Source of the DNA: Ramlibacter sp.
GTDB lineage: Bacteria > Pseudomonadota > Gammaproteobacteria > Burkholderiales > Burkholderiaceae_C
DNA: 6,681 nt
Assembly (NCBI GenBank): GCA_028292185.1
Contig: JAQGMT010000237.1
Span: 1 to 6,681 of the forward strand
Direction: 5' to 3'
The position numbers were made by a program, and so were the translations under genes. Position 1 is the first letter of the stretch. Each line of letters begins with the position of its first letter. The notes beneath the pieces were generated by a model that did no database searches, was not told the origin of the DNA, and saw only the letters and a list, made by a program, of their open reading frames with translations. Shown one piece after another: positions 1-5,767 of this stretch.

Positions 1-2
1 CG

Positions 3-8
3 AAGGAG
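3..8 (+). promoter_or_regulatory. Shine-Dalgarno site of the left binding-protein gene
   Basis: The hexamer AAGGAG lies 5 nt before the ATG at 14-16. It is a near-ideal ribosome binding site and fixes the start. The promoter must lie left of the window. Confidence 0.8.
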
Positions 9-13
9 ACCCC

Positions 14-991
14 ATGATTGCTCGAAGAACCGTGTTGCAGGCGGCGGGGGCGCTCTGTGCCGCCGCTCCGCTGGATCAGTTGCTGGCGCAGACGCCGGGC
101 TCGGTGCGGGTCTGCGTGGGCTTTCCACCCGGCAGCGCCGCCGACGTGGTGGGCCGCGTGGTGGCCAGCAAACTGTCGGCCTCAGGCGTGCCGCACATCG
201 TCGACAACCGCGCCGGCGCGGGTGGGCGGCTGGCCGTGGACAACATCAGGCAAGCCCCCGCCGACGGTTCGGCCATGCTGGTGACGCCCGATGCGATCAT
301 GACGATCTATCCGCACGTCTATCGAAAGCTCACCTACCAGCCGCGGGTGGACCTGCGGCCGGTGACCACGCTTTGCACGGTGCCGCTGGGCATCGCCGTG
401 GGTCCGCTGGTGCCGCCAGAAGTGCGCACCCTCGCGCAATTCGTGGCCTGGGCAAAGGCCAATCCGGCAAAGGCCAGCTTCGGAACATCGGGCGCGGGCA
501 CCACGCTGCACTTCACCGGCTGGATGCTCGCGCACGCCGCGGGAATCGAACTGACCCATGTGCCTTACCGGGGGTCGATCCTCGCCGCGCAGGATATGGT
601 GGCGGGGCAGATCGCGGCGAGCATCAACGTGCTGGGGGAAGTTCTGCCGTTCGCGCAGGCGGGCAGGGCACGCGTGCTGGCGGTCTCGGGCCCGACCCGG
701 TCGCGCTTCGCGCCCGACACGCCTACCGTCAGGGAGGCCGGCTACGCGTCGCTCGAATCGATGACGTGGTTCGGCCTGTTCCTGCCGGCCAAGACGCCGG
801 ATGCGCTGGTGGCCAGCGTGCAGTCTGCGGTGGTCCAGGGTTTCAACGAGCCGGACGCGCGCGAGACGCTGTCGAAAATGGCGATGGATGCATCGACCCT
901 GTCGCCGCCGGAATTCATCTCGCTGATCCGGCGCGACCTCGATCGTTGGGGGCCGGTGGTCAAGGAGACGGGCTATACGTCGGACGACTGA
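14..991 (+). CDS. Bug-family (TTT) periplasmic substrate-binding protein
   Basis: This is a complete 325-residue protein, the usual length for Bug/TctC extracytoplasmic solute receptors, which bind small carboxylates in the periplasm. Residues 1 to about 26 are a signal peptide: twin arginines at 4-5 (RRTVLQ), then an Ala/Leu-rich core, with likely cleavage near LLAQ. The RR-x-x-L-Q pattern is Tat-like, but Sec export is equally possible. Family hallmarks seen are GFPPGSAADVVGRVVA (36-51, binding-loop region), VDNRAGAGG (63-71), FGTSGAGTTLHF (156-167), HVPYRGS (182-188) and PDTPTVREAGY (234-244). No TctA or TctB membrane subunit gene is in the window, so it is an orphan receptor here, as is common in Burkholderiales. 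Its ligand cannot be read from sequence. It faces the oxygenase operon and its last 32 bp overlap the dehydrogenase gene. The family call is firm; a role in the neighbouring pathway is inference. Confidence 0.93.
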   Translation: MIARRTVLQAAGALCAAAPLDQLLAQTPGSVRVCVGFPPGSAADVVGRVVASKLSASGVPHIVDNRAGAGGRLAVDNIRQAPADGSAMLVTPDAIMTIYPHVYRKLTYQPRVDLRPVTTLCTVPLGIAVGPLVPPEVRTLAQFVAWAKANPAKASFGTSGAGTTLHFTGWMLAHAAGIELTHVPYRGSILAAQDMVAGQIAASINVLGEVLPFAQAGRARVLAVSGPTRSRFAPDTPTVREAGYASLESMTWFGLFLPAKTPDALVASVQSAVVQGFNEPDARETLSKMAMDASTLSPPEFISLIRRDLDRWGPVVKETGYTSDD

Positions 992-2159
992 CGTCCACGT
1001 CGCGCTGTTCCCGCGCCGAGCGCAGCAGCGCCAGGCACACTTCCAACGTGGCGCGCGCCCAAGGGCCGTCGTGCAGCGGTGGCGTCCCGTGGCGCAAGGC
1101 GGCGAACAGTTCATCGATCACTTCGAAGCGGGGAACGGCAGGGGCGGGCAGCGCCTCGTGCTGCTTCTGCGCATCGGCGTAAATCCACACCCCATCGGCC
1201 ACGGGGCGAAGGTCGGCACCATCGCACGACACCAGCACCGATCCGAAGTGCTGGTGCAGCGCGGGCGTTGCGTGCGTGGGCGCTTGGTAAGCGGGCCCGC
1301 CGTACGTCGCCGCGTTTTTCAAGCGCGCTTCGGCTGCTGGATCCGCGGCCTGCGCGAGGCGCTTGCGAGCTGCGCCGTAGTCGCCGGGGTTCTTCGCGTG
1401 CCCCATTTCGCCGATCCAGCCGTACCACTCGTCTGAATCGAAATGGCCGTAGCCGCTGTAGGTGAGTGAAGCAAACGCGCCGTTCTCGAACCACAGCAGC
1501 ACCGCATAAGCCCCTTCGGTGTTGCGCGATGGATCCCAGGCGCCGGCCGCGGCACGGACCCGCACCACGCGGCTGCCGGCCAACAAGCGCACCACGTCCA
1601 CCTGGTGCGCGGCCTGGCTGAACACCACGCCGCCGCCGCTGGCCGTCTGCAATTCCTCGGGACGGCGTGGACGGTACAGGAAATCCGTGTAGTTCAAGGC
1701 GTGGATCATCCGCACCTGCCCGTAAGCGCCGCTGCCGATCAGCTCGCGCGCTCGCAGGTACGGGGCGTCGAAGCTGTGGCAATGGCCGACGATCAAGTGC
1801 ACTTTGGCCGCTTCGCACCGCGCGATCATCTCGTCGCATTCGGCGAGCGCGAGCGCCATGGGCTTTTCCAGCAAGACGTGTTTGCCGTTGCGCGCTGCGG
1901 CTTCAGTGTGCGCGGCGTGGAATTGGTGCGGGCTGGCGATGTAGATCGCTTCGACGTTCCCGTCTTGCGCGAGGGCGTCGATGTCCTCGTAGACCGGGGC
2001 GCTGAAATCCGCGGCAAACTGCGTGCGTGCTTCCTTGCGCGGGTCGCACGCGGCGACGAGCTGCACGCGGCGGTCGGCCAGGAACGTCGGCAGCATCAAC
2101 GTGAACGCCCGCCCGAGGCCTGCGACGCCGAGCCGAATGGGTTTGGCCGTGTCGCTCAC
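960..2159 (-). CDS. Gfo/Idh/MocA oxidoreductase, phthalate dihydrodiol dehydrogenase-like
   Basis: The 399-residue protein is an NAD(P)-dependent dehydrogenase, probably cytoplasmic. The N-terminal Rossmann motif is GVAGLGRAF (11-19), and LLEKPMAL (96-103) contains the family's conserved Glu-Lys-Pro catalytic-lysine motif. The C-terminal domain has GGGVVFSQAAHQVDVV (175-190), with the typical His185 and Asp188. The segment SGYGHFDSDEWYG (235-247), together with ALNYTDFLYRPRRPEEL (154-170), resembles what I recall of the Pht4/OphB group, which oxidises the cis-4,5-dihydrodiol of phthalate. Its place after a Rieske oxygenase and reductase supports that reading, though the substrate may differ from phthalate. 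The start is GTG at 2159-2157. It overlaps the upstream TGA as GTGA, with no clear Shine-Dalgarno site, which suggests translational coupling. The C-terminal tail (about RPTYSPSP) runs into the convergent binding-protein gene. Family confidence is high; the dihydrodiol role is moderate. Confidence 0.9.
   Translation of the reverse strand: MSDTAKPIRLGVAGLGRAFTLMLPTFLADRRVQLVAACDPRKEARTQFAADFSAPVYEDIDALAQDGNVEAIYIASPHQFHAAHTEAAARNGKHVLLEKPMALALAECDEMIARCEAAKVHLIVGHCHSFDAPYLRARELIGSGAYGQVRMIHALNYTDFLYRPRRPEELQTASGGGVVFSQAAHQVDVVRLLAGSRVVRVRAAAGAWDPSRNTEGAYAVLLWFENGAFASLTYSGYGHFDSDEWYGWIGEMGHAKNPGDYGAARKRLAQAADPAAEARLKNAATYGGPAYQAPTHATPALHQHFGSVLVSCDGADLRPVADGVWIYADAQKQHEALPAPAVPRFEVIDELFAALRHGTPPLHDGPWARATLEVCLALLRSAREQRDVDVSRPTYSPSP
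2156..2159 (-). promoter_or_regulatory. GTGA stop/start overlap, reductase to dehydrogenase
   Basis: The reductase TGA (2158-2156) and the dehydrogenase GTG (2159-2157) share four bases on the minus strand. No convincing Shine-Dalgarno sequence precedes the GTG, so translation of the dehydrogenase probably depends on ribosomes finishing the reductase. Confidence 0.75.
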
Positions 2160-3142
2160 CGGTCAATCACCAGCCGGGCCGACTTGGCCCGCGAGACGCA
2201 GATCATGATCTGGGACGACATCTCCTCGGGCATCAACACCATGTCGCGGTGATCGGCTTCGCCCTCCAGCAGCGCGGTCCTGCAGGTGCCGCACGTTCCG
2301 CTCTCGCAGGACGATGGCGCGTTGACGCCGTGCTCACGCATCGTGGCGAGGATCGACTTGCCTACCGGCACTTCGAACTCTTTCCCGGAGCGGCCCAGCG
2401 CCACGGTGAAAGGCTTGTCATCGGGCTGGACGCCGCCGCCTTCCTTGAAGCTTTCGAAATGCACGCGGCTCGCGGGCCAATGGCCGCTCATGTCGCGCAC
2501 GGCTTCCATCAGCCGCCGGGGCCCGCAGCAATAGATATGACCCGTGTTCGGCTTCTCCAGAACCGGCCAGAGATCGAAGGCTTGCTGCGGATCGCCGTGA
2601 CTGTGATGAAGCACGACGTTCTTGCGAAGTGCGGGCTGTGTCAGTTCGTCAAGGAAGGCGGCGTCTTCGGGATGCCGCGTCAGGTAGTACAGTTTCCAGG
2701 GCGCGGGCGGCAGTTCACCGAAGGAACGAACCATCGACATGATCGGCGTGATGCCGATGCCGCCGGCGATGAACAAATGCGAGCGGGCGTTTTCCACCAG
2801 CGCAAACGCGTTGTCGGGAAGCGAGGTGGGCAGGGTGTCGCCCACGTGCACATCCCTGTGCATGCTCAGCGAGCCGCCTTGGCCGCTGTCTTCCCGCTTC
2901 ACAGTGATGACGTACCTTGCGCGCTCCGCCGGGTCGTTGCACAGCGAGTATTTGCGCAAGCAGCCTTGGGGCGTTTGCACTTTCACGTGCGATCCCGGGG
3001 TGAATGCGGGAAGCTCGCTGCCGTCGGGTTGGACGAGTTCGAAGCTGCGGATGCCGTTCGCCACGTCGGCGATGCTGGCCACGCGCAGAGGCATCTGCGT
3101 ATCGGAATGCTGAAGCGGCATCTGTGTGTCCGCCTGCTGCAT
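2156..3142 (-). CDS. PDR/VanB-type oxygenase reductase (FMN, NAD, plant-type 2Fe-2S)
   Basis: The protein has 328 residues from the ATG at 3142, close to phthalate dioxygenase reductase (about 320). It would pass electrons from NAD(P)H via flavin and an iron-sulfur cluster to the adjoining Rieske oxygenase. Domain order is that of class IA reductases. A flavin-binding beta-barrel has RKYSL (63-67, the RxYS flavin motif). A nucleotide-binding domain has GGIGITPI (127-134), YYLTRH (152-157) and CCGP (205-208). The C-terminal chloroplast-type ferredoxin domain has Cys279, Cys284, Cys287 and Cys315 (CESGTCGTC, then MICVSRA). The ATG lies 4 nt after the oxygenase stop, and TGAGG overlapping that stop may serve as a tight ribosome site. 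Met8 and Met17 are alternative starts, and a duplicated hexapeptide lies in this N-terminal extension. The open frame upstream of 3142 is out-of-frame oxygenase sequence and is not included. Family confidence is high. Confidence 0.94.
   Translation of the reverse strand: MQQADTQMPLQHSDTQMPLRVASIADVANGIRSFELVQPDGSELPAFTPGSHVKVQTPQGCLRKYSLCNDPAERARYVITVKREDSGQGGSLSMHRDVHVGDTLPTSLPDNAFALVENARSHLFIAGGIGITPIMSMVRSFGELPPAPWKLYYLTRHPEDAAFLDELTQPALRKNVVLHHSHGDPQQAFDLWPVLEKPNTGHIYCCGPRRLMEAVRDMSGHWPASRVHFESFKEGGGVQPDDKPFTVALGRSGKEFEVPVGKSILATMREHGVNAPSSCESGTCGTCRTALLEGEADHRDMVLMPEEMSSQIMICVSRAKSARLVIDR
3086..3133 (-). repeat. Tandem DTQMPL repeat at the reductase N-terminus
   Basis: The reductase N-terminus reads ADTQMPL (residues 4-10) and then SDTQMPL (13-19), a 27-nt period. 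The six repeated residues are identical, but four of the six codons differ at the third base (GAC/GAT, ACA/ACG, CCG/CCT, CTT/CTG). The repeat includes two internal ATG codons that could serve as starts. It lies before the conserved flavin domain, which begins about RVASIADV. Confidence 0.75.
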
Positions 3143-3146
3143 GGCC

Positions 3147-4463
3147 TCAGGCTTTGACCGAATACGAGGGCTCGAGCTCGGGGCCCGCGGGGCCGGCGCC
3201 CACCGGCTGCACCTTGAACTCGCGCCAATCGGTCGTCTTGGGCACGATGGCCTGGTAGGCGCATACCGAGCGGGGTATCGCGGCGTCGCCGGTGCCGATC
3301 GCGGGTTCGCCGTTCTGGAACGCACGCACCGCGTCCAGCATCTGGCGGCGGAACTCCACGATGGCCAGGTCGCTCGCGCCCAGGCGGTCAGCGCTGCGAT
3401 CCGCGATCGGCCCCATGGTGACCCACATCGCCAGATCCTGGTTTGGAAAGCCGGTGATGCCGGTGAAGTTGCCGGCCCTCATCGCGGCGCGGTCCTGCCA
3501 GAACTTGTTTTCCCTGGTGCGCAGGGGGTGGTACTCCTCGTCCAGGTCGATGCCCACGGTCTGCCGCAGGAACTTGCGCCAGGTTTCTGTTTCCGGTGTC
3601 TGCGATGGTTCGCCCCAGGCGATGAAATAGAAGGCCGTGTGGGTGTCGTCCATCGGAACGTTGATGTTGGCCACGTTGTACAGATTGTTGGGCGGGATCA
3701 ATGCCGTGGCCGGCGCGACGAAGACGGTGGATCGCACGTATTCGTGGGTCGCCGCATTGGTGATGGGCCGGCGCAAGGCGGCATACCGAAACCCATAGCT
3801 GCCGCGCTGCACCTGCAGGCGCGGCGCCTTGTCGGTGGATGGGCGCAACCAGGTCTTGTCGGTGGCCTTGGCGCTGTCCACCCGCGCCGGCACCATGTCC
3901 GACGAGTGCAAGCTGGAACTGTGCGCCGAATCGATCGCGCCCTCAAGCACCTGCGCCCAATTGCACGGCACCAGCACCTTGGCGATGCTGACCCTCACGT
4001 CCGCGGTGGGCGCCCAAGCCGGGGGCGAGAACGCGGGCACGGCATCCTGCGGCCCGAACCAGGCCCACACCATGCCGCCCCATTCCTTGGCCGGGAAAGC
4101 CTTGTGCTTGACCTTCTGCGCCATGCCGCTGACGGCGGGCTCGGATGCCATCTCCAGCACGTTGCCTTGCACGTCCATTTTCCAGCCGTGATAGAGGCAG
4201 CGCAGCCCGCCTTCCTCGTTGCGCCCGAGCGCGAGCGAGGCGCGGCGGTGCGGGCAGGACTCGTCGAGCACGCCGACGTTTCCTTCACTGTCGCGAAACA
4301 CGACCAGGCTTTCACCGAACACGCGTGCTCGCACGGGGTCGCCGTCCGGCTCGCTCACTTCTTCGAGCAGGCACACGGGCGTCCAGTGACGGCGCATCAG
4401 CTGGCCCATGGGTGCATCGCCTTCCACGCGGCAGAGCAAATCGTTTTCTTCACGCGTCATCAT
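3147..4463 (-). CDS. Rieske non-heme iron oxygenase alpha subunit, phthalate 4,5-dioxygenase/LigXa-like
   Basis: The 438-residue protein is the terminal oxygenase that uses electrons and O2 to hydroxylate or demethylate an aromatic or related organic acid in the cytoplasm. The Rieske 2Fe-2S ligands are Cys70, His72, Cys89 and His92 (CPH, 16 residues, then CLYH), matching CxH-x16-CxxH. The mononuclear iron site is EGAIDSAHSSSLH (174-186), with bridging Asp178, iron ligands His181 and His186, and the likely third ligand Asp343 in FPNQDLAMW. The segment MGPIADRSADRLGASD (350-365) is typical of the phthalate dioxygenase/LigX branch, whose members work with a single two-component reductase. No beta subunit is present, as expected for that branch. 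I chose the ATG at 4463 because it forms TGATG with the hemerythrin stop and has GGGAG 9 nt upstream. A second ATG follows immediately (4460). Longer starts would read hemerythrin sequence out of frame. The family is certain, the substrate unknown. Confidence 0.95.
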   Translation of the reverse strand: MMTREENDLLCRVEGDAPMGQLMRRHWTPVCLLEEVSEPDGDPVRARVFGESLVVFRDSEGNVGVLDESCPHRRASLALGRNEEGGLRCLYHGWKMDVQGNVLEMASEPAVSGMAQKVKHKAFPAKEWGGMVWAWFGPQDAVPAFSPPAWAPTADVRVSIAKVLVPCNWAQVLEGAIDSAHSSSLHSSDMVPARVDSAKATDKTWLRPSTDKAPRLQVQRGSYGFRYAALRRPITNAATHEYVRSTVFVAPATALIPPNNLYNVANINVPMDDTHTAFYFIAWGEPSQTPETETWRKFLRQTVGIDLDEEYHPLRTRENKFWQDRAAMRAGNFTGITGFPNQDLAMWVTMGPIADRSADRLGASDLAIVEFRRQMLDAVRAFQNGEPAIGTGDAAIPRSVCAYQAIVPKTTDWREFKVQPVGAGPAGPELEPSYSVKA

Positions 4464-4465
4464 CA
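4461..4465 (-). promoter_or_regulatory. TGATG stop/start overlap, hemerythrin to oxygenase
   Basis: On the minus strand the hemerythrin TGA (4465-4463) shares its A with the oxygenase ATG (4463-4461). This geometry favours termination-reinitiation and links the output of the two proteins. Confidence 0.8.
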
Positions 4466-4954
4466 GCGCGCACTCCCGACGGCCGCAGCCGAATCGTCCC
4501 CCGTGCTGGCGGTACCAGCAGCCACGCCTCTGCGTATCACCACCGGCTTGCCGCCCCAGCGCCGCTTGCACATCCATGCGGCGAGCGCTGAATCGAGGTA
4601 GTCGGCGTGCCCCGGAAACCACTCGGCCAGCGCCTGCGCGATCCTGTAGCCCTGCGCGGTTTCGCCGGCCTCGATGCGCTCACGGACGCCGACGATCGAT
4701 GCCATGACCGCGGCGTGCTCGTTGATGTGGCACTCGCGCGCTGGAAAATCGTTGTCGCGCATCCAGTTGTCTTCCAGGTCGAAGTGGCTTTTGGCCTGCC
4801 GTTCCAACTCGGCGAACGCAGCGGGCACGTCCGCCTCCGCCGCATTGGCGACGGCCGCGATGCAGGCGACGAACTCTTCATGGACCGCATCCATTTCCGG
4901 GTCCCCCAGCAGCAAGCTGTCATTCCAGAGGAGGGGTACGGCGGGCGACGGCAT
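4463..4954 (-). CDS. Bacteriohemerythrin (diiron O2-binding protein)
   Basis: The 163-residue protein is a single hemerythrin domain, a four-helix bundle that reversibly binds O2 at a diiron centre. Counting from the ATG at 4954, all seven expected ligands are present: His25 (MDAVHEEF), His57 and Glu61 (SHFDLED), His76 and His80 (CHINEH), then His116 and Asp121 (HADYLD). The opening LLWNDSLLLGDPEMDAVH is typical of bacteriohemerythrins. After the bundle, a tail from about residue 129 is basic (CKRRWGGKP) and then Ala/Ser/Gly-rich, with no known domain. No signal peptide or membrane segment is seen, so it is cytoplasmic. GTG at 4957 directly precedes the ATG and could be the start instead. No good Shine-Dalgarno site precedes either. 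The stop overlaps the oxygenase start. A function in O2 storage, delivery or sensing for that oxygenase is inference from this linkage. Confidence 0.9.
   Translation of the reverse strand: MPSPAVPLLWNDSLLLGDPEMDAVHEEFVACIAAVANAAEADVPAAFAELERQAKSHFDLEDNWMRDNDFPARECHINEHAAVMASIVGVRERIEAGETAQGYRIAQALAEWFPGHADYLDSALAAWMCKRRWGGKPVVIRRGVAAGTASTGDDSAAAVGSAR
4473..4477 (-). promoter_or_regulatory. Shine-Dalgarno site of the Rieske oxygenase gene
   Basis: GGGAG on the minus strand sits 9 nt before the oxygenase ATG, inside the last codons of the hemerythrin gene. It supports the chosen start and allows some direct initiation in addition to coupling. Confidence 0.6.
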
Positions 4955-4986
4955 CACAAAAGTTTCGATGGGTGGGAAAGGCTCAT
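4954..4986 (-). other. Possible 10-codon leader ORF before hemerythrin
   Basis: In the roughly 50-nt gap between the permease and hemerythrin genes, an ATG at 4986-4984 opens a frame encoding MSLSHPSKLL. It ends in a TGA (4956-4954) that overlaps the hemerythrin ATG as TGATG, the same geometry as hemerythrin to oxygenase. It has no clear ribosome site, and such a short frame can arise by chance. If translated, it could deliver ribosomes to the hemerythrin start, which itself lacks a clear Shine-Dalgarno sequence. Confidence 0.25.
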
Positions 4987-5005
4987 TTTGCCAGCCCGCG
5001 CCAGC

Positions 5006-5746
5006 CTACTTCAGCAGCAGGAGTATCGCCAGCAAGGTGAGGAACACCAGCAGGAGCTTGTGAAACACGGCCTCCGCCAGCCTTTGCCTGAGCATCTTGC
5101 CCAGGAACAGGCCGGCGGCCATCGGCAACATGGCCGCTCCGGACAGCAGGATGTCGGTGAAGGCGATGCGGTGGAACCACAGCATCGAGCCGTACAGCGG
5201 CAGCGCCGCCGAAAGGTAGATAACGCTGATGCTGGACACGAAGACGTCGCGTTCGAGCTTCAGCGACATGAGGTAGGTGATGACCACCGGCCCGGTCAGC
5301 GCCGACACACCGCCCAACAAGCCGGAGAACAAGCCGATGCCGGTGCCGACCGCCTCTTCGCGATTGGGGCTGATGCGCAACGTGGGTTGGAATGCCATGA
5401 TCGCCACGCCGACCAGCAGCACGCAAGCCAGCAGCACGTTCATCTGCGACGTCGAAAGCGACAGCGTGATGCGCACCGTCAGCACCGTGGCGATGATCTG
5501 CGCGATGATCAACCCGCGAAAGCGCCTGAAGCCTTGCCGCAGGCGGCCGCCGTCGATGGCCTGCCAGAAATTGGACGAAAGCACCGGCACCATCATCATG
5601 CCGATCGCCTGGGGGCTGGGAATCCACAAGGACAGCACCGGCACAGCGACCAGCGGCAGCCCGACACCCAGCGCGCCCTTGACGCAACCGCCCAATACGA
5701 AGGAAAGGATGAAGGCGAACCACGGGAAATCGAGCGGCATTTGCAC
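5006..5746 (-). CDS. TauE/SafE-family membrane permease
   Basis: The 246-residue, strongly hydrophobic inner-membrane protein belongs to the TauE/SafE (DUF81) group, linked to movement of sulfite, sulfoacetate and other organic anions. The two family repeats are visible: GGCVKGALGVGLPLVAVPVL (19-38) and GLFSGLLGGVSALTGPVVIT (138-157). About seven to eight membrane segments can be drawn, near 8-24, 30-58, 78-93, 102-120, 133-160, 170-190, 197-216 and 229-245. The length is normal for the family. The start is taken as GTG at 5746, with GAAAG 9 nt upstream. ATG at 5740, two codons on, is nearly as likely. It begins 21 nt after the upstream binding-protein stop, so both are probably on one transcript. 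Direction of transport and substrate cannot be told: it may import the pathway substrate, export a product, or work with the binding protein. Family confidence is high. Confidence 0.92.
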   Translation of the reverse strand: MQMPLDFPWFAFILSFVLGGCVKGALGVGLPLVAVPVLSLWIPSPQAIGMMMVPVLSSNFWQAIDGGRLRQGFRRFRGLIIAQIIATVLTVRITLSLSTSQMNVLLACVLLVGVAIMAFQPTLRISPNREEAVGTGIGLFSGLLGGVSALTGPVVITYLMSLKLERDVFVSSISVIYLSAALPLYGSMLWFHRIAFTDILLSGAAMLPMAAGLFLGKMLRQRLAEAVFHKLLLVFLTLLAILLLLK

Positions 5747-5767
5747 GCCGTGATTCTTTCACATGCG

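Noticed and set aside
1002..1031. Possible hairpin GCGCTG/CAGCGC just past the left receptor gene as a terminator
   Set aside because: The stem is short, the loop long, there is no U-tract, and it lies inside the dehydrogenase coding sequence.
182..1114. A 310-codon minus-strand frame opposite the left receptor gene
   Set aside because: It is Arg-rich with no domain pattern, and the plus strand has a strong ribosome site, signal peptide and Bug motifs.
2249..3157. A 302-codon plus-strand frame opposite the reductase gene
   Set aside because: It has no recognisable motif and is the antisense shadow of a well-defined reductase.
3143..3325. N-terminal extension of the reductase to 3325
   Set aside because: The extra 61 residues are Arg/Pro/Ser-rich and lie in the oxygenase coding region in a different frame. 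The ATG at 3142 fits the family length.
3126..4601. A 491-codon open frame on the plus strand, antisense to the whole oxygenase gene
   Set aside because: It mirrors the oxygenase codons, has no recognisable domain and is rich in Arg, His and Gly. It is a GC-content shadow of a gene with clear catalytic motifs.
4464..4622. N-terminal extension of the oxygenase to 4622
   Set aside because: The extra 53 residues are out-of-frame hemerythrin sequence, unlike any Rieske N-terminus.
4990..5005. Direct repeat of GCCAGC in the permease-hemerythrin gap
   Set aside because: Six bases repeated once in GC-rich DNA is expected by chance, and there is no symmetry suggesting an operator.
4983..5762. A 259-codon minus-strand frame overlapping the permease gene
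   Set aside because: Its composition (Arg, Gly, His, Ala) has no membrane segments or motifs, while the other frame gives a full TauE/SafE protein.
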